Source of the DNA: Plasmodium brasilianum
Lineage: Eukaryota; Apicomplexa; Aconoidasida; Haemosporida; Plasmodiidae
Assembly (NCBI RefSeq): GCF_023973825.1
Contig: NC_090123.1
Location: forward strand, 1,533,501 to 1,597,500
Length of the DNA stretch: 64,000 nucleotides
Direction: 5' to 3'
Of this stretch, positions 1 through 10,261 are shown piece after piece. The notes beneath the pieces were generated by a model. It did not search any database and was not told where the DNA came from. It was given only the letters and a program-made list of their open reading frames with translations. Every line of letters starts with the position of its first letter. Position 1 is the stretch's first letter. The position numbers and the translations under genes were made by a program.

Positions 1-464
1 AAAGAGGGTATTACCTGCTCTTAATTTTTTTTTCCTCATTTACATTTGAAAAAATGAGAAATATTATTGTCACTCATTAAATGTATGTATTATATATACA
101 TATTTGACTGTTAAATATTATTATATATCTATTTGTAAATTTGTTTATATTTTTTTCATTTCCATTTTCATGCACCACATAGCGAAAGGAGGAGTGTATA
201 GTATTAATAAGACTGTTAAAGTTGTTGGTTACCATTTTTCATTTAATTCTTTTTATCGTATTGTATTCCTTTTCCGTGCTTCTCTAATGAAGTTTATTTG
301 ATGGCATTTTTAGCTGCATATAAATATACATATATGTTATCTATATTTGTATATGTGTACATGTTTGCATTTACGAATTTGTACATATATACATATTATA
401 CATATATATATACATATTATACATATATATATATATAAAGTGCATATACGTACATATTTCTATA
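1..464. other. 5' flank of inhibitor-3 gene
   Basis: AT-rich sequence with TATA-like and TACATA-rich stretches leading to the ATG at 465. I see no convincing coding exon. The short ORFs here have no recognisable composition or motif. It probably holds the promoter and 5' UTR of the PP1 inhibitor-3 gene. Confidence 0.5.
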
Positions 465-1486
465 ATGTCTCATGTTCACTCGTCATCAACAACGACGACT
501 ACGTATGTTCAAGAAACCAATACGAGGAATGACCAAAATGGAAATCAAAACACAATCGTACGAATTTTAAAGTTATCACCTCAAAAAATGGTTAGGTGGG
601 ATGATAGCACTGTGGATAATGAAAATGCGCAAAAGAAGTCATCAAAAGGTAAGTTTATAAAGATGGTCAAAAAGAGAAATAGGAAAGAGAAAGAGATATA
701 AAAAAGTGATAGAGAATGAGAATGTAAATTAAGAGTGACGAGTAGAAAAAAGGTAGTTACATGGAGAGAAAGAAATATAAAATGTTATGTACATGCAAAA
801 ATTGCACAAATAACATGAAAATTCTTGCATTTAAAGTGTATGCACAAATGCGATATTCGAAGAGGCATTTTGTATTTATTATTTACCATTTAGTGCTTAT
901 GTACTTATGTACTCATGTACGCATGTATAGTATCTGTACACATAATTATTTTCCGCTTTTTTTTCAAACACATCGTCAAAATAGTATGTTGTATATACCA
1001 CAAGCCAAAAAACTTTGGTGAAAGTTCGGACTCCGACTCGGACTCATTTTCATCCAGCAGTGAAAGTAAACATTTTAAAAGAGAAAGGAAAAAAAAAAAA
1101 TGAAAAATGAAAAAAAGAAGTACAATTTTAATGTAAAAATTTGCCCATATATATATAAATGACGTTTGTCCATTTATACCAGGGGAGTGTAAGTCTTTTC
1201 CAAAAAACGAGAACAAAAAGGATGAGCGGTAAAATTTTTTATTTTTTTTTACACGCTCTGAGCTCAATATGTGTGTAAATGTACAAATATATGTACATGT
1301 ATATAATATGGACTTATAGATAATATGCCTATTTCGGTTTTATATGTAACTGTGTCATATGGTCATACAAAAATTGTAATAAAATATTTTTTGTTATTTA
1401 CACTGTTTGCTACATAAAATTTTTGAATTTTTTTTTTTTTTTTTTTCAAATATAATAGGACCGAAGAAGAAGGGATAAAGAAATAG
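465..1486 (+). CDS. Protein phosphatase 1 inhibitor-3 (PPP1R11/Ypi1 family)
   Basis: Four-exon gene; exons 465-648, 985-1065, 1183-1228 and 1459-1486 join in phase to give 112 aa. Exon 1 carries the PP1-docking RVxF-type motif KMVRW followed by DDSTVDNENAQKKSSK. Exon 2 continues VCCIYHKPKNFGESS, which is the family core (VDNE..., CCIYxKPxxFGESS). Exon 3 ends in a Cys/Lys-rich stretch and exon 4 supplies a short acidic/basic tail. Members of this family bind the PP1 catalytic subunit, mainly in the nucleus, and regulate its activity and assembly; the P. falciparum homologue has been studied as a PP1 regulator. Introns are bounded by GTAAG/TAG, GTAAAC/CAG and GTAAAA/TAG. Length is typical of the family. 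The call is firm; the last two small exons rest on phase and splice sites only. Confidence 0.9.
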
Positions 1487-2364
1487 GCAATTGGATCCTT
1501 CGATATATAACATTCAACTTTGTTATGACTCTTATTTTTTTTTTTTTCCCCTAAGCATATTTGTAACTCTCAAAATTTTACTATTACTCATTATTTATTC
1601 GTTCTCTTGTTTATTTCTATTTTTTAATGTATATGTTTTTTTCTTATTATAATTAATTATTTAAAAAAGAAGCGATAAATTAAAAATTTTTAGCGCCCAA
1701 GAAAAAGTGTTCACCTATACACGGATTTCTACATATATGTATGTATGTTTATGTGTATGCGTATATATGAGTGTGGCTGTATAGGCATGTGTATACTTAT
1801 GCGCTATTAACACGCATAACAAATTCCCATTGCAGTTTCCATTTTTTGAATACGCAAAGTAGTGTTAAGCTATTTTGTGTTTATAATTTTTTTACGTTTT
1901 ACAGTTCATTGCTGTAAATAATAATAATAATAGTTACCCTTATTATTATTACTATTATTATTATTATTACTATTATTATTATTATTACTATTATTATTAT
2001 TATTATTATCATTATTACTATTTATTATCATTATTACTATTTATTATCATTAGTACTATTAATTATCATTAGTACTATTTATTATATTATTTTTTTTTTT
2101 ATTTTATCTTTTATTTTATTTTAATTTTCAAAGTGGAAATTCATTTGTGTATATATAATAAGAACAAAAAATGAAAACAGTTTTATAATAAGAATATTTT
2201 TAAAATTATTTTTTGTAAATTTTAAAAAAGACTCAAGGGGGAGAATGCAAGCGAAATGGAGGCAGTGTCCGCACTGTCGTTGTCCCTCCTTATACAAAAA
2301 AAAAAAAAGGGCAAATGAATAAACTAGTGAACGAAGGAGTGAAGTTAAGAGCGGGTTTACCCTC
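1487..2364. other. Convergent intergenic region with ATT trinucleotide repeats
   Basis: This lies between the 3' ends of inhibitor-3 (+) and the F-box-like gene (-). It contains long T tracts and an imperfect (ATT)n array at about 1918-2090. No coding exon is supported. Confidence 0.6.
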
Positions 2365-3375
2365 CTATGCATCCCACTTGTAATGGTCAGCGATGGTTAA
2401 GTACAAGGTGCGGTTGTTGTTGGTAGAATCATCATCAGCATAATCATTATCATTATCGTATTGACCACCATAATCAGCATCAAACGCGGCAGCCGCAGAA
2501 ACCTTATGATCATTTTGGGCGTTTCTTTTCTTTTTTTTCTTTTTTTTCCTTTTCTCCTGAACATCAACTAACTCGTTTCCGTATTCATAAAACAGCTGTA
2601 TCCAAATACGATGAGTAATATGATGTCCACAATTAACCAAATATTCTGTTTTTTTAAAAATACAGCTCCCTTTATATTTGTTAAGAACAAGCATCATACA
2701 TTTAATATACTCCAAAAGAAGCAAGGAAAGAAACTGAGTAGACTTTCTAAAGTAACATACACTCCACATGAGTTCATCATCAATAATAGTTAATCGTTTA
2801 TAATATTCTTGAACAAAATCAACCATAGTAATATTTTCTGTTTTGTATTGTTTAATTCCTTGTATTTCATTCGTAGGTATACATGTATGAGGTAAAGGAT
2901 TAGTATGATTACAACATGATATAAGATTTTCATTAAAGTAATCTAAACTAATAAAAATAGTACTTTCCATTGAATCTTTTGTAATAGCACAAAAACTTTT
3001 ATTCTTTTCTAGTTCTTTTAATACTAAAGGGTATAATGTTCTATCTATTGGTTTAAGTTTTCCACTTTTAAAAAAAAAATAATCAATTACATTTTTCCAG
3101 TAATGTATATTAGTTTTTATTTCTTGATCTTTAAAAGATAAGGAATATAAAATTTTTCGAAGATATAAACTTACTATTTCGTTGTCAATTTTGGAACACT
3201 CCTTAAATTTCATCAACGTTTTACAGTCCACAAAATTGAATACATAACTTATTATATTGTGCTTTACAAACATGTTTTTATCATTCCTTTGGAATAATTT
3301 CTTGTGAAGGTGGCAATTCTCTTTCGGGGGATCACCTGAAAGGAGGAAACGCGTCATCGGCGCATCCATGTAGAG

Positions 3376-3408
<33 letters not shown>

Positions 3409-3521
3409 CATATATACATACATATATACATACATATATACATACATATATACATACATATATACATACTTACATACATACATACTTACATACATACATA
3501 CTTACATACATACATACATAC

Positions 3522-3552
<31 letters not shown>

Positions 3553-4898
3553 CTTACATACATACATACATATATACATATATACATACATATATACATA
3601 CATATATACATACATATATACATACATATATACATACTTACATACATACATACTTACATACATACATACTTACATACATACATACTTACATACATACATA
3701 CTTACATACATACATACTTACATACATACATACATACATACATACTTACATACATACATACATAATACATACATACATACATACATACTTACATACATAC
3801 ATATATACATACATACATGTATATGGATGTATATATATGTATATAATGTATATGGGAGTACATAAATGCACATATGTATGTAAATATGTGCATATATATG
3901 TGTATATGGATGTACGCACATACTGTGTTGTACACGCGCAAACATGCTCATGCACTCTATTTGCTCTTTTTCTGCGTATCTACTAGTGTTTACTCATAAT
4001 TTCCTTAAGGTACACGTCTATGTACTCATCGGAACGCCTGGGAAATATACCTTTAACTATATCCTTGATTTCATTTAAACATCTTTCCCTTTCTTCTTTC
4101 TCTTCTTGGAACGATTTCCTACTAGCTTTCGAGTATTTATTTTTTGGAACAGCTTTATCTTCTTCGCTTTTTGCTCTCAATATTAGGTTAATGTATGTAG
4201 CTTTTGATTCTATGAAGGCATACAGCTTTTTGTAAAACTTGCCCTCCTCTATATATTCGTTAAAATAGGCAAAAAAAAAAAAAAAAAAGGAAAAAGGACA
4301 ATAATGGAGCGCAAAATGTTTAGAAGCAGGAGGGAGGCACTGAACGGATAATCATAGGGATAAGTGGTTATGGATATATTTATACGGTTGTGTACACGGG
4401 GATAAGTGCATAGAGATATATGCATACATACGGATATATAAACAGATATATACACATATACATACATGTATACGCATATATGGACGTACGTATGCCCTTT
4501 GCAATGAATGCTCTTGAACAGATATGCTTCTTTCATTTTTTATTATTCCATTTTTATTTTTTCCAAACGCATATATATACATTATATGTGTAGCATAATT
4601 TACAGCTCTCATCATTTATATTTTATTACTTATATTTTATCGTATACTTTTTATCATTTATTTTTTATCATTTATTTTTTATCATTTATTTTTTATCATT
4701 TATTTTTTATTATTTATTTTTTATAATTTATTTTTTATAATTTATTTTTTATTATTTATTGGTGTATATACTATTTACTGTTGGAGGGGACGTTTCCTCT
4801 TCATCATCATCACTCTGACTGAATAAAATATTTGTCCAGCTTTTTCTTTGGATCTTTTCATACTCATTTGACTGTAATCCTAACCGAATATTACTCAT
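2365..4898 (-). CDS. Conserved Plasmodium protein, F-box-like, three exons
   Basis: Best model joins three minus-strand exons in phase: 4898-4779 ([15 protein letters not shown] start), 4246-3994 and 3335-2365, giving about 447 aa. Splice sites are GTAAAT/AG, GTAAAC/CAG. Around residues 145-180 ([20 protein letters not shown]) there is an F-box-like pattern (hydrophobic helix, FVD, LMKF), which would suggest an SCF-type adaptor, but this is weak. The middle exon is charged and helical. The C-terminus holds a Lys run and an Asp/Asn/Tyr-rich tail. If the exon-2 donor is not used, the same exon simply terminates at 3983, giving a 127-aa product, and the last exon would need its own start (candidates at 3951 with splicing, or 3369). 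The in-phase donor favours one gene. The 657-bp second intron contains the long ACAT array. Confidence 0.6.
3378..3820. repeat. ACAT/ATGT tetranucleotide array inside an intron
   Basis: About 440 bp of (TACA)n with interspersed TATATACA and CTTACATA variants, lying in the proposed second intron of the F-box-like gene. Period 4 leaves reading frames open on the minus strand and creates spurious Tyr/Met/Cys/Val peptides, which I treat as non-coding. Confidence 0.9.
4617..4760. repeat. TTTTTATCATTTA minisatellite in an intron
   Basis: Roughly ten imperfect copies of a 13-14 bp T-rich unit (TTTTTATCATTTA and variants) within the first intron of the F-box-like gene. Confidence 0.8.
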
Positions 4899-5672
4899 TT
4901 TGTTAGATGCATGAAAAAGAAGCACACGGGAGTGTACGATATGGTGGAGTAGTTATGGTGGAGTAGTCAGATATGGTAAGGTACCTTTAACTTATTTAAG
5001 TGCAGTATAATATAGCAAATGGACAAAATTTCGCGCATAGAATTTTATGTCCTTCTAATCGCTTTATCATAAAACATTCAAAAGTCTATGGCGGTATGAG
5101 AGGTATCACTAAAACTCCACGTTCTAGCACTTATGTTTGGGCATTTTTGCAAAATTTTACAAAATTTTGCACATTTCCATTCGGAATATGCGAATATGAA
5201 AGAGAACGGAAATATCGTTACAGTATGGCAGAGTGGTAACGTTAAAAAATAAAAAAAAAAATCAGAACAATAATTATAACAGAAATTAAAATAAAAATGA
5301 AAGCTAAAGTTAAAATTAAAGGCGAAGGTGAGGGAGAGGGTAAAGGTAAATGTGAAAAGAAAAGTTAAAACAGAAATGAAGTATAAAATATACGTTTTAA
5401 AAAATTTTAACAAAGCACAAAATGAGCAATTATACATAGCATAAAGTAAATGCCCATATGCGCAGCAAAATAAGAAAGAAAAAAAATTAATTTAAAAAAA
5501 ATTAAGTAAATATACATGTGCCAATAATTTTGTGTAAGACACATATATCAAGATGTATGAAATTTTTGAAATTGGGAAATAAATCAAAGTTACTACACCA
5601 TTTGAATTTTTGCCGTAAAAACTTAACTAAAATATTTACCTCAATTTTAGTCGTAAAAAGGAATAAAGAAAA
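4899..5672. other. Region upstream of F-box-like gene
   Basis: This is the 5' flank of the minus-strand F-box-like gene and the 3' flank of the minus-strand membrane-protein gene. The part at 5010-5240 is less AT-rich than usual intergenic DNA, but I find no motif or splice pattern to call an exon. The rest is A-rich. Confidence 0.4.
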
Positions 5673-8600
5673 TTATATCTTGAGGGGGGCGATACTTGGC
5701 TCAATGGATATCCTTTTGTTTGTCAGTTCATCTGCTTTAACATCAACCATATTTTTTTTTGTATTTTTCTTTTTTTTATATAAGAAATAACAAATAATCA
5801 AACTCACAGTAGTAGGTATAAAAATACATAAGTACAATGTGTACAGTCCTTTGTACCCTACTAAGCACATATCACACTCATCGCTTTGTTCAAACTTGTC
5901 AAATTTGATAATGGCCTGGAAAAAAGAAAAAAAATATATAATAACACCTAAGAAGTATCCAAAATATGCGCAAGTTGGTGAAGGGGTCGTTGTATATGTA
6001 ACAGAACAAGGATATAGCGGATCGGCGGAAAAATAAAACAAAATAAATACAAAAATGAATAAATGAATGAATATATAAATGAATAAATGAATGAATAATT
6101 AAATGCATAAATGAATGAATATATAAATGAATAAATGAATGAATAAATGAATGAATAAATGAATGAATAAATGAATGAATAAATGAATGAATAAATGAAT
6201 GAATAAATGAATGAATAAATGAATGAATAAATGAATGAATAAATGAATGAATAAATGAATGAATAAATGAATGAATAAATGAATGAATAAATGAATGAAT
6301 AAATGAATGAATAAATGAATGAATAAATGAATAAATAAATGAATGAATAAATGAATGAATAAATGAATGAATAAATGAATACATAAATGAATACATAAAT
6401 GAATACATAAATGAATATATAAATAAAGCAGTAGTGCTATTCAATTCATCCGCTTAAAATTATCATGTGAATTAACGAGAGACCACATATTTGAGACAAA
6501 AAATAAATCAGTGAAAAAACTGAGGAAACATAAAACAAGCAATAGATAACAGATAAGATGCACTTCACGTTAGTCAAAAATAGCGCAGAATCGTCATCGT
6601 TATCATCGTTGTTACTGTTCCTTATACGGATACTACTATTGTTACTGTTCCTGTAACTTTTGTTTATATTTATTTTTTTGATCCACTTACGTTTCTCTCG
6701 AACAGCAGCACCACCTGGTAGAGCTGCTGAGGATTGTTGAGGATCCTTTCGGCAATGACCCCCGACCTAATGTGGTTATGATCTTCTGCCTTTTCAATCG
6801 ATAAATAGATTAACTTTTGGTTCGGTTTTAACCATTCACGAATTTTGAAAAGGATATAGGAACTAAGACCACGAGAAAAGAAACCTTGAAAAATGGGAGC
6901 TTGAGATTTTTGATTATAAATACAAGAACCTATTACTTTTATTCTTTGTTTATTTAATTCTTTATTAGTTAAGAATATATCATTTGAAAAAATAGAATTA
7001 TACATTTTTTCTAAAAGATCTTCTATATTAAGCGTAGTATCAATTAATAATATAAGACTTAAAGTTATATCTTCTTCTGTTGTTTTATATAATGAGCTGT
7101 CTATATTAGTGGAATATAAAAAATTGAAATTTATATCGGATGCGGTAGGAGATATAGGTTTATAAACTTGATGCATTATTATTTTATATATAATGTCTGC
7201 GTCAAAATAGTAAGGTGTTTTAGTATTATTCTTAGCATCATTTTTAATATTATACTGTTTAAATACAGTAATCATAATTATGCCTTCATTAACTTGTAAC
7301 TCCTTTTTATATACACTCTCTATTAAAGAGTAAAATGATTTTTCTCTATTATAACTTTTCGATTTATATATTCCTTTTTCAGTCTTTACATATATAGGTA
7401 CTACTTGTATATAATTGTAATAATATAATCTTTCTTCGTCCATTTCGTAAAAAAAAATTTTCTTAAATAACAAAAATAAATCTTTTATCAACATATTCCC
7501 GTATTTATTTTTTAAATATATTTCATCATGCAGTGACAGAATATTGTCTTCATTCAGTGAAACAAAATCAAAAGACTCTTTTACTTTTAAAAACATTCTT
7601 ACCTCTTTCTTGTATATATCTGTAATATTTATGTTGTGTTCACATATTAACGATATGAAAATGTGTAAACAATTTAGCGTCTTCCGAAGAAGGTGCTTCA
7701 TTTCATCTGTGTAGGTTTTTGCTGATATTTCTGTGGGTGTGTGAGGGGGGAGTTACAATTGGGGCAAAATGGCGGGTCGACCTCGTAGGGCAAAAAAAAA
7801 AATAATAAATATAATATAACAAATAAAGTATAACAAATAAAGTGTAACAAATAAAGTGTAACAAATAAAGTGTAACAAATAAAGTGTAACAAATAAAGTG
7901 TAACAAATAAAGGATAACAAATAAAGTGTAACAAATAAAGGATAACAAATAAAGTGTAACAAATAAAGGATAACAAATAAAGTGTAACAAATAAAGTGTA
8001 ACAAATAAAGGATAACAAATAAAGTGTAACAAATAAAGTGTAACAAATAAAGGATAACAAATAAAGTGTAACAAATAAAGTGTAACAAATAAAGGATAAC
8101 AAATAAAGTGTAACAAATAAAGTGTAACAAATAAAGGATAACAAATAAAGTGTAACAAATAAAGTGTAACAAATAAAGGATAACAAATAAAGTGTAACAA
8201 ATAAAGTGTAACAAATAAAGGATAACAAATAAAGTGTAACAAATAAAGGATAACAAAAAAAAGATAACAAAAAAAAGATAACAAAAAAAGTATAATAAAT
8301 AAATAAAGAAAAACTGATGTCATATTGTTATGTTTGACCCCCCTTCTCAGGTTGTTGCTGAGAATATTCGACATAAAAAGTTGTGAAGTTAGTTTATTGC
8401 ACGTGCATTATGAGTGCATGATTATTCTGTTCTGTTTCGCATTGCTTCGCTACAATTTGCTTTATTTTTTCTTTTTGCACCTAGCTTCTCTAGGAGGAAA
8501 GGAACTATGACTAAATACATGCTGACCTCCTCAACGGCAAAAATGGGATCATCACAAATGTTTAGAGTTAGATCTACCATGTTACTAAATCTGGGGTCAG

Positions 8601-9509
8601 CTAGCTTCAGTTCGTTAAACATTTCCATGAGTCCTATGCTGTAATTTCTCATGTGCGTTTCTATTTCCTCAATCTGCAAGAGGGCAAAACAAAAAATATC
8701 ACTGCCAACTGGTATGAAATGGCAGCACGGAGATGCCCAAGTGAGCACACACATATACATGTGCATATTATTTATATATATATACAAATAGATGTGTATG
8801 TATATCTATATATTAGTATATATATCTATATATGCGTATACGCATGCGCATATCCATGAGAACACCCTTATACGCATTTTCTTTTCTTTCTCACGGAAGA
8901 TATCAACGAGTCGAAAAGGTGGAACTCGAAGAAGATCCACAAATTTCGATTATCCTTTTGCTCCTTCAGACGTAATAAATTATTTTTTATGATAAATATT
9001 TCGCGTTCATATTTTTCGTCTTCATAAGATTCAAACACTTGTTGTGTTAATGTACACCTCAGGGCATTATATAAATAAAAAAAAGAAAAATTTGTAAAAT
9101 TTTTGTTGTCCTCTATCACATGCCCCTTTTTCATTAGGTTGTTTATCGTATCCATGGAGAGCAGCTCGCCTTCAAAGATGAAACACAAAAATATAAGGCA
9201 CTGTGCGAATGCAGATATAGCAAATAGGCTCACATATGCAAATTGGGAAAAATTACAAGGTTCATTATTCATAACAACATTTTATCCTATTGTACCATCG
9301 CCCAAGTGCAATATTCATAACACGTTCATAATATAATATAAAAATTTGGCTCATTTTTTTTTTTTTTCGAGAGATTTTGTAATTATTTTGAGACTACTTT
9401 GTATATATTTTGCATGTACTTTGCTACTATTTTTCGTACCATTGTTTATTCGATTGAAGAGGAAGACACAAAGGAACACTACGACGAACACTAAGTGATA
9501 ATTTTTCAT
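5673..9509 (-). CDS. Conserved Plasmodium protein with signal peptide and C-terminal membrane segments
   Basis: I do not recognise the family. In-phase exons: 9509-9440 (signal-peptide-like, MKNYHLVFVVVFLCVFLFN), 9169-8895, 8673-8481 and 7706-6691. The first four are well supported by phase and by T-rich acceptors. Exon 4 (about 339 codons) is the main body, with no domain I can name; it reads like a folded luminal or exported domain with many Asn, Tyr and Lys. After the GTAAGT donor at 6690 one or two more exons encode hydrophobic segments: about 6577-6470 (ILSVIYCLFYVSSVFSLIYF) and a last exon ending at 5673 (KFEQSDECDMC, a membrane helix, then a Lys-rich cytosolic tail). The exact 3' joins are uncertain. 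The likely topology is a type I-like or polytopic ER/secretory membrane protein. Start chosen because it supplies the only signal peptide in phase. Confidence 0.55.
6048..6421. repeat. GAATGAATAAAT 12-bp minisatellite
   Basis: About 370 bp of nearly perfect ATGAATGAATAA repeats, mostly period 12, with TATATAAATG and TACATAAATG variants at the edges. It lies between hydrophobic exons of the membrane-protein gene, so probably in an intron. Confidence 0.9.
7803..8290. repeat. 14-bp minisatellite with 42-bp higher-order period, intronic
   Basis: More than 30 copies of AACAAATAAAGTGT or its variant AACAAATAAAGGAT. In the central part the variants follow the order GTGT, GTGT, GGAT, giving a 42-bp higher-order unit. 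It sits in the intron between 8481 and 7706 of the membrane-protein gene. Because 42 is divisible by three, all minus-strand frames stay open and give spurious Leu/Tyr/Phe/Cys-rich ORFs. Confidence 0.95.
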
Positions 9510-10261
9510 CTTTAGCAACTAACATCATTCTTCGAAATAAAGAAGCAGTTCTAGGAATATTCTGTCAAGTGTACATACTTACACACTTACAGACTTATAT
9601 AATTATATGCTTATATGCTTATTTATATATGTGTGTATAAATATATGCGCCAATTTTGGCTTATTGAAAAAATTCGAATTAAAATAAAATAAAACATGAC
9701 AAAATAAAACATGACAAAATAAAGCATGAAAAAATAAATCATAACTAAATCCAGAACAGATCTAATTTTTTACTGTTTATAAAAGGGAAAACTCATAAAT
9801 ATATAAAAAAATGCATGAAGTAAAATACATGATTAAGGGAAGTAAAAAATAAAAAAAATAAAAAAAACAAAAAAAAAAAATAGTCGCATGTTACACCGTT
9901 TTGTGAACAAAATGCAGAAGAGGAAAGAAAAAAAAAAAATGTTATAAGAGCTTGCTCAATTTTGTTCTATTTTACTTTATTATATTATATTTTTTTTTTT
10001 TTTTCTTTTTTGTTTGTACTACAACATATTACATGTTACAAAAACAAACTGTAACTATGGGTTGTTTATGAGAGTACTGCAAAAAATATTGTTTAGCTTG
10101 AAGTGCCTATAATATGTACATGCTTAATTTTAATGATACGGAAATGGTGCATTTTTGAGATAGTCTTTTTTTTTTTTTTTTTTTGAAGGCTTCTCCTCCT
10201 TACAAAAATGTAGACAAACTAATAATAAAAACATGTAGGCAGGTGATTCCATATGTCGTAG
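9510..10261. other. Intergenic region between membrane-protein gene and RimM 3' end
   Basis: A/T homopolymers and TAAAACATGACAAAA-type short repeats at about 9685-9740. This is the promoter side of the minus-strand membrane-protein gene and the 3' UTR side of RimM. No further exon is supported. Confidence 0.5.

Noticed and set aside
5899..6041. Possible exon reading ADPLYPCSVTYTTTPSPTCA
   Set aside because: No acceptor AG precedes it on the minus strand, only repeat DNA; I treat it as intronic, though the 3' structure of that gene is unsettled.
6048..6444. 181-codon minus-strand ORF rich in Ile-His-Ser-Phe
   Set aside because: It is produced by the 12-bp repeat, which contains no stop in this frame; not a gene.
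7698..8374. Three long overlapping minus-strand ORFs of Leu/Tyr/Phe/Cys repeats
   Set aside because: All come from the 14-bp repeat in an intron.
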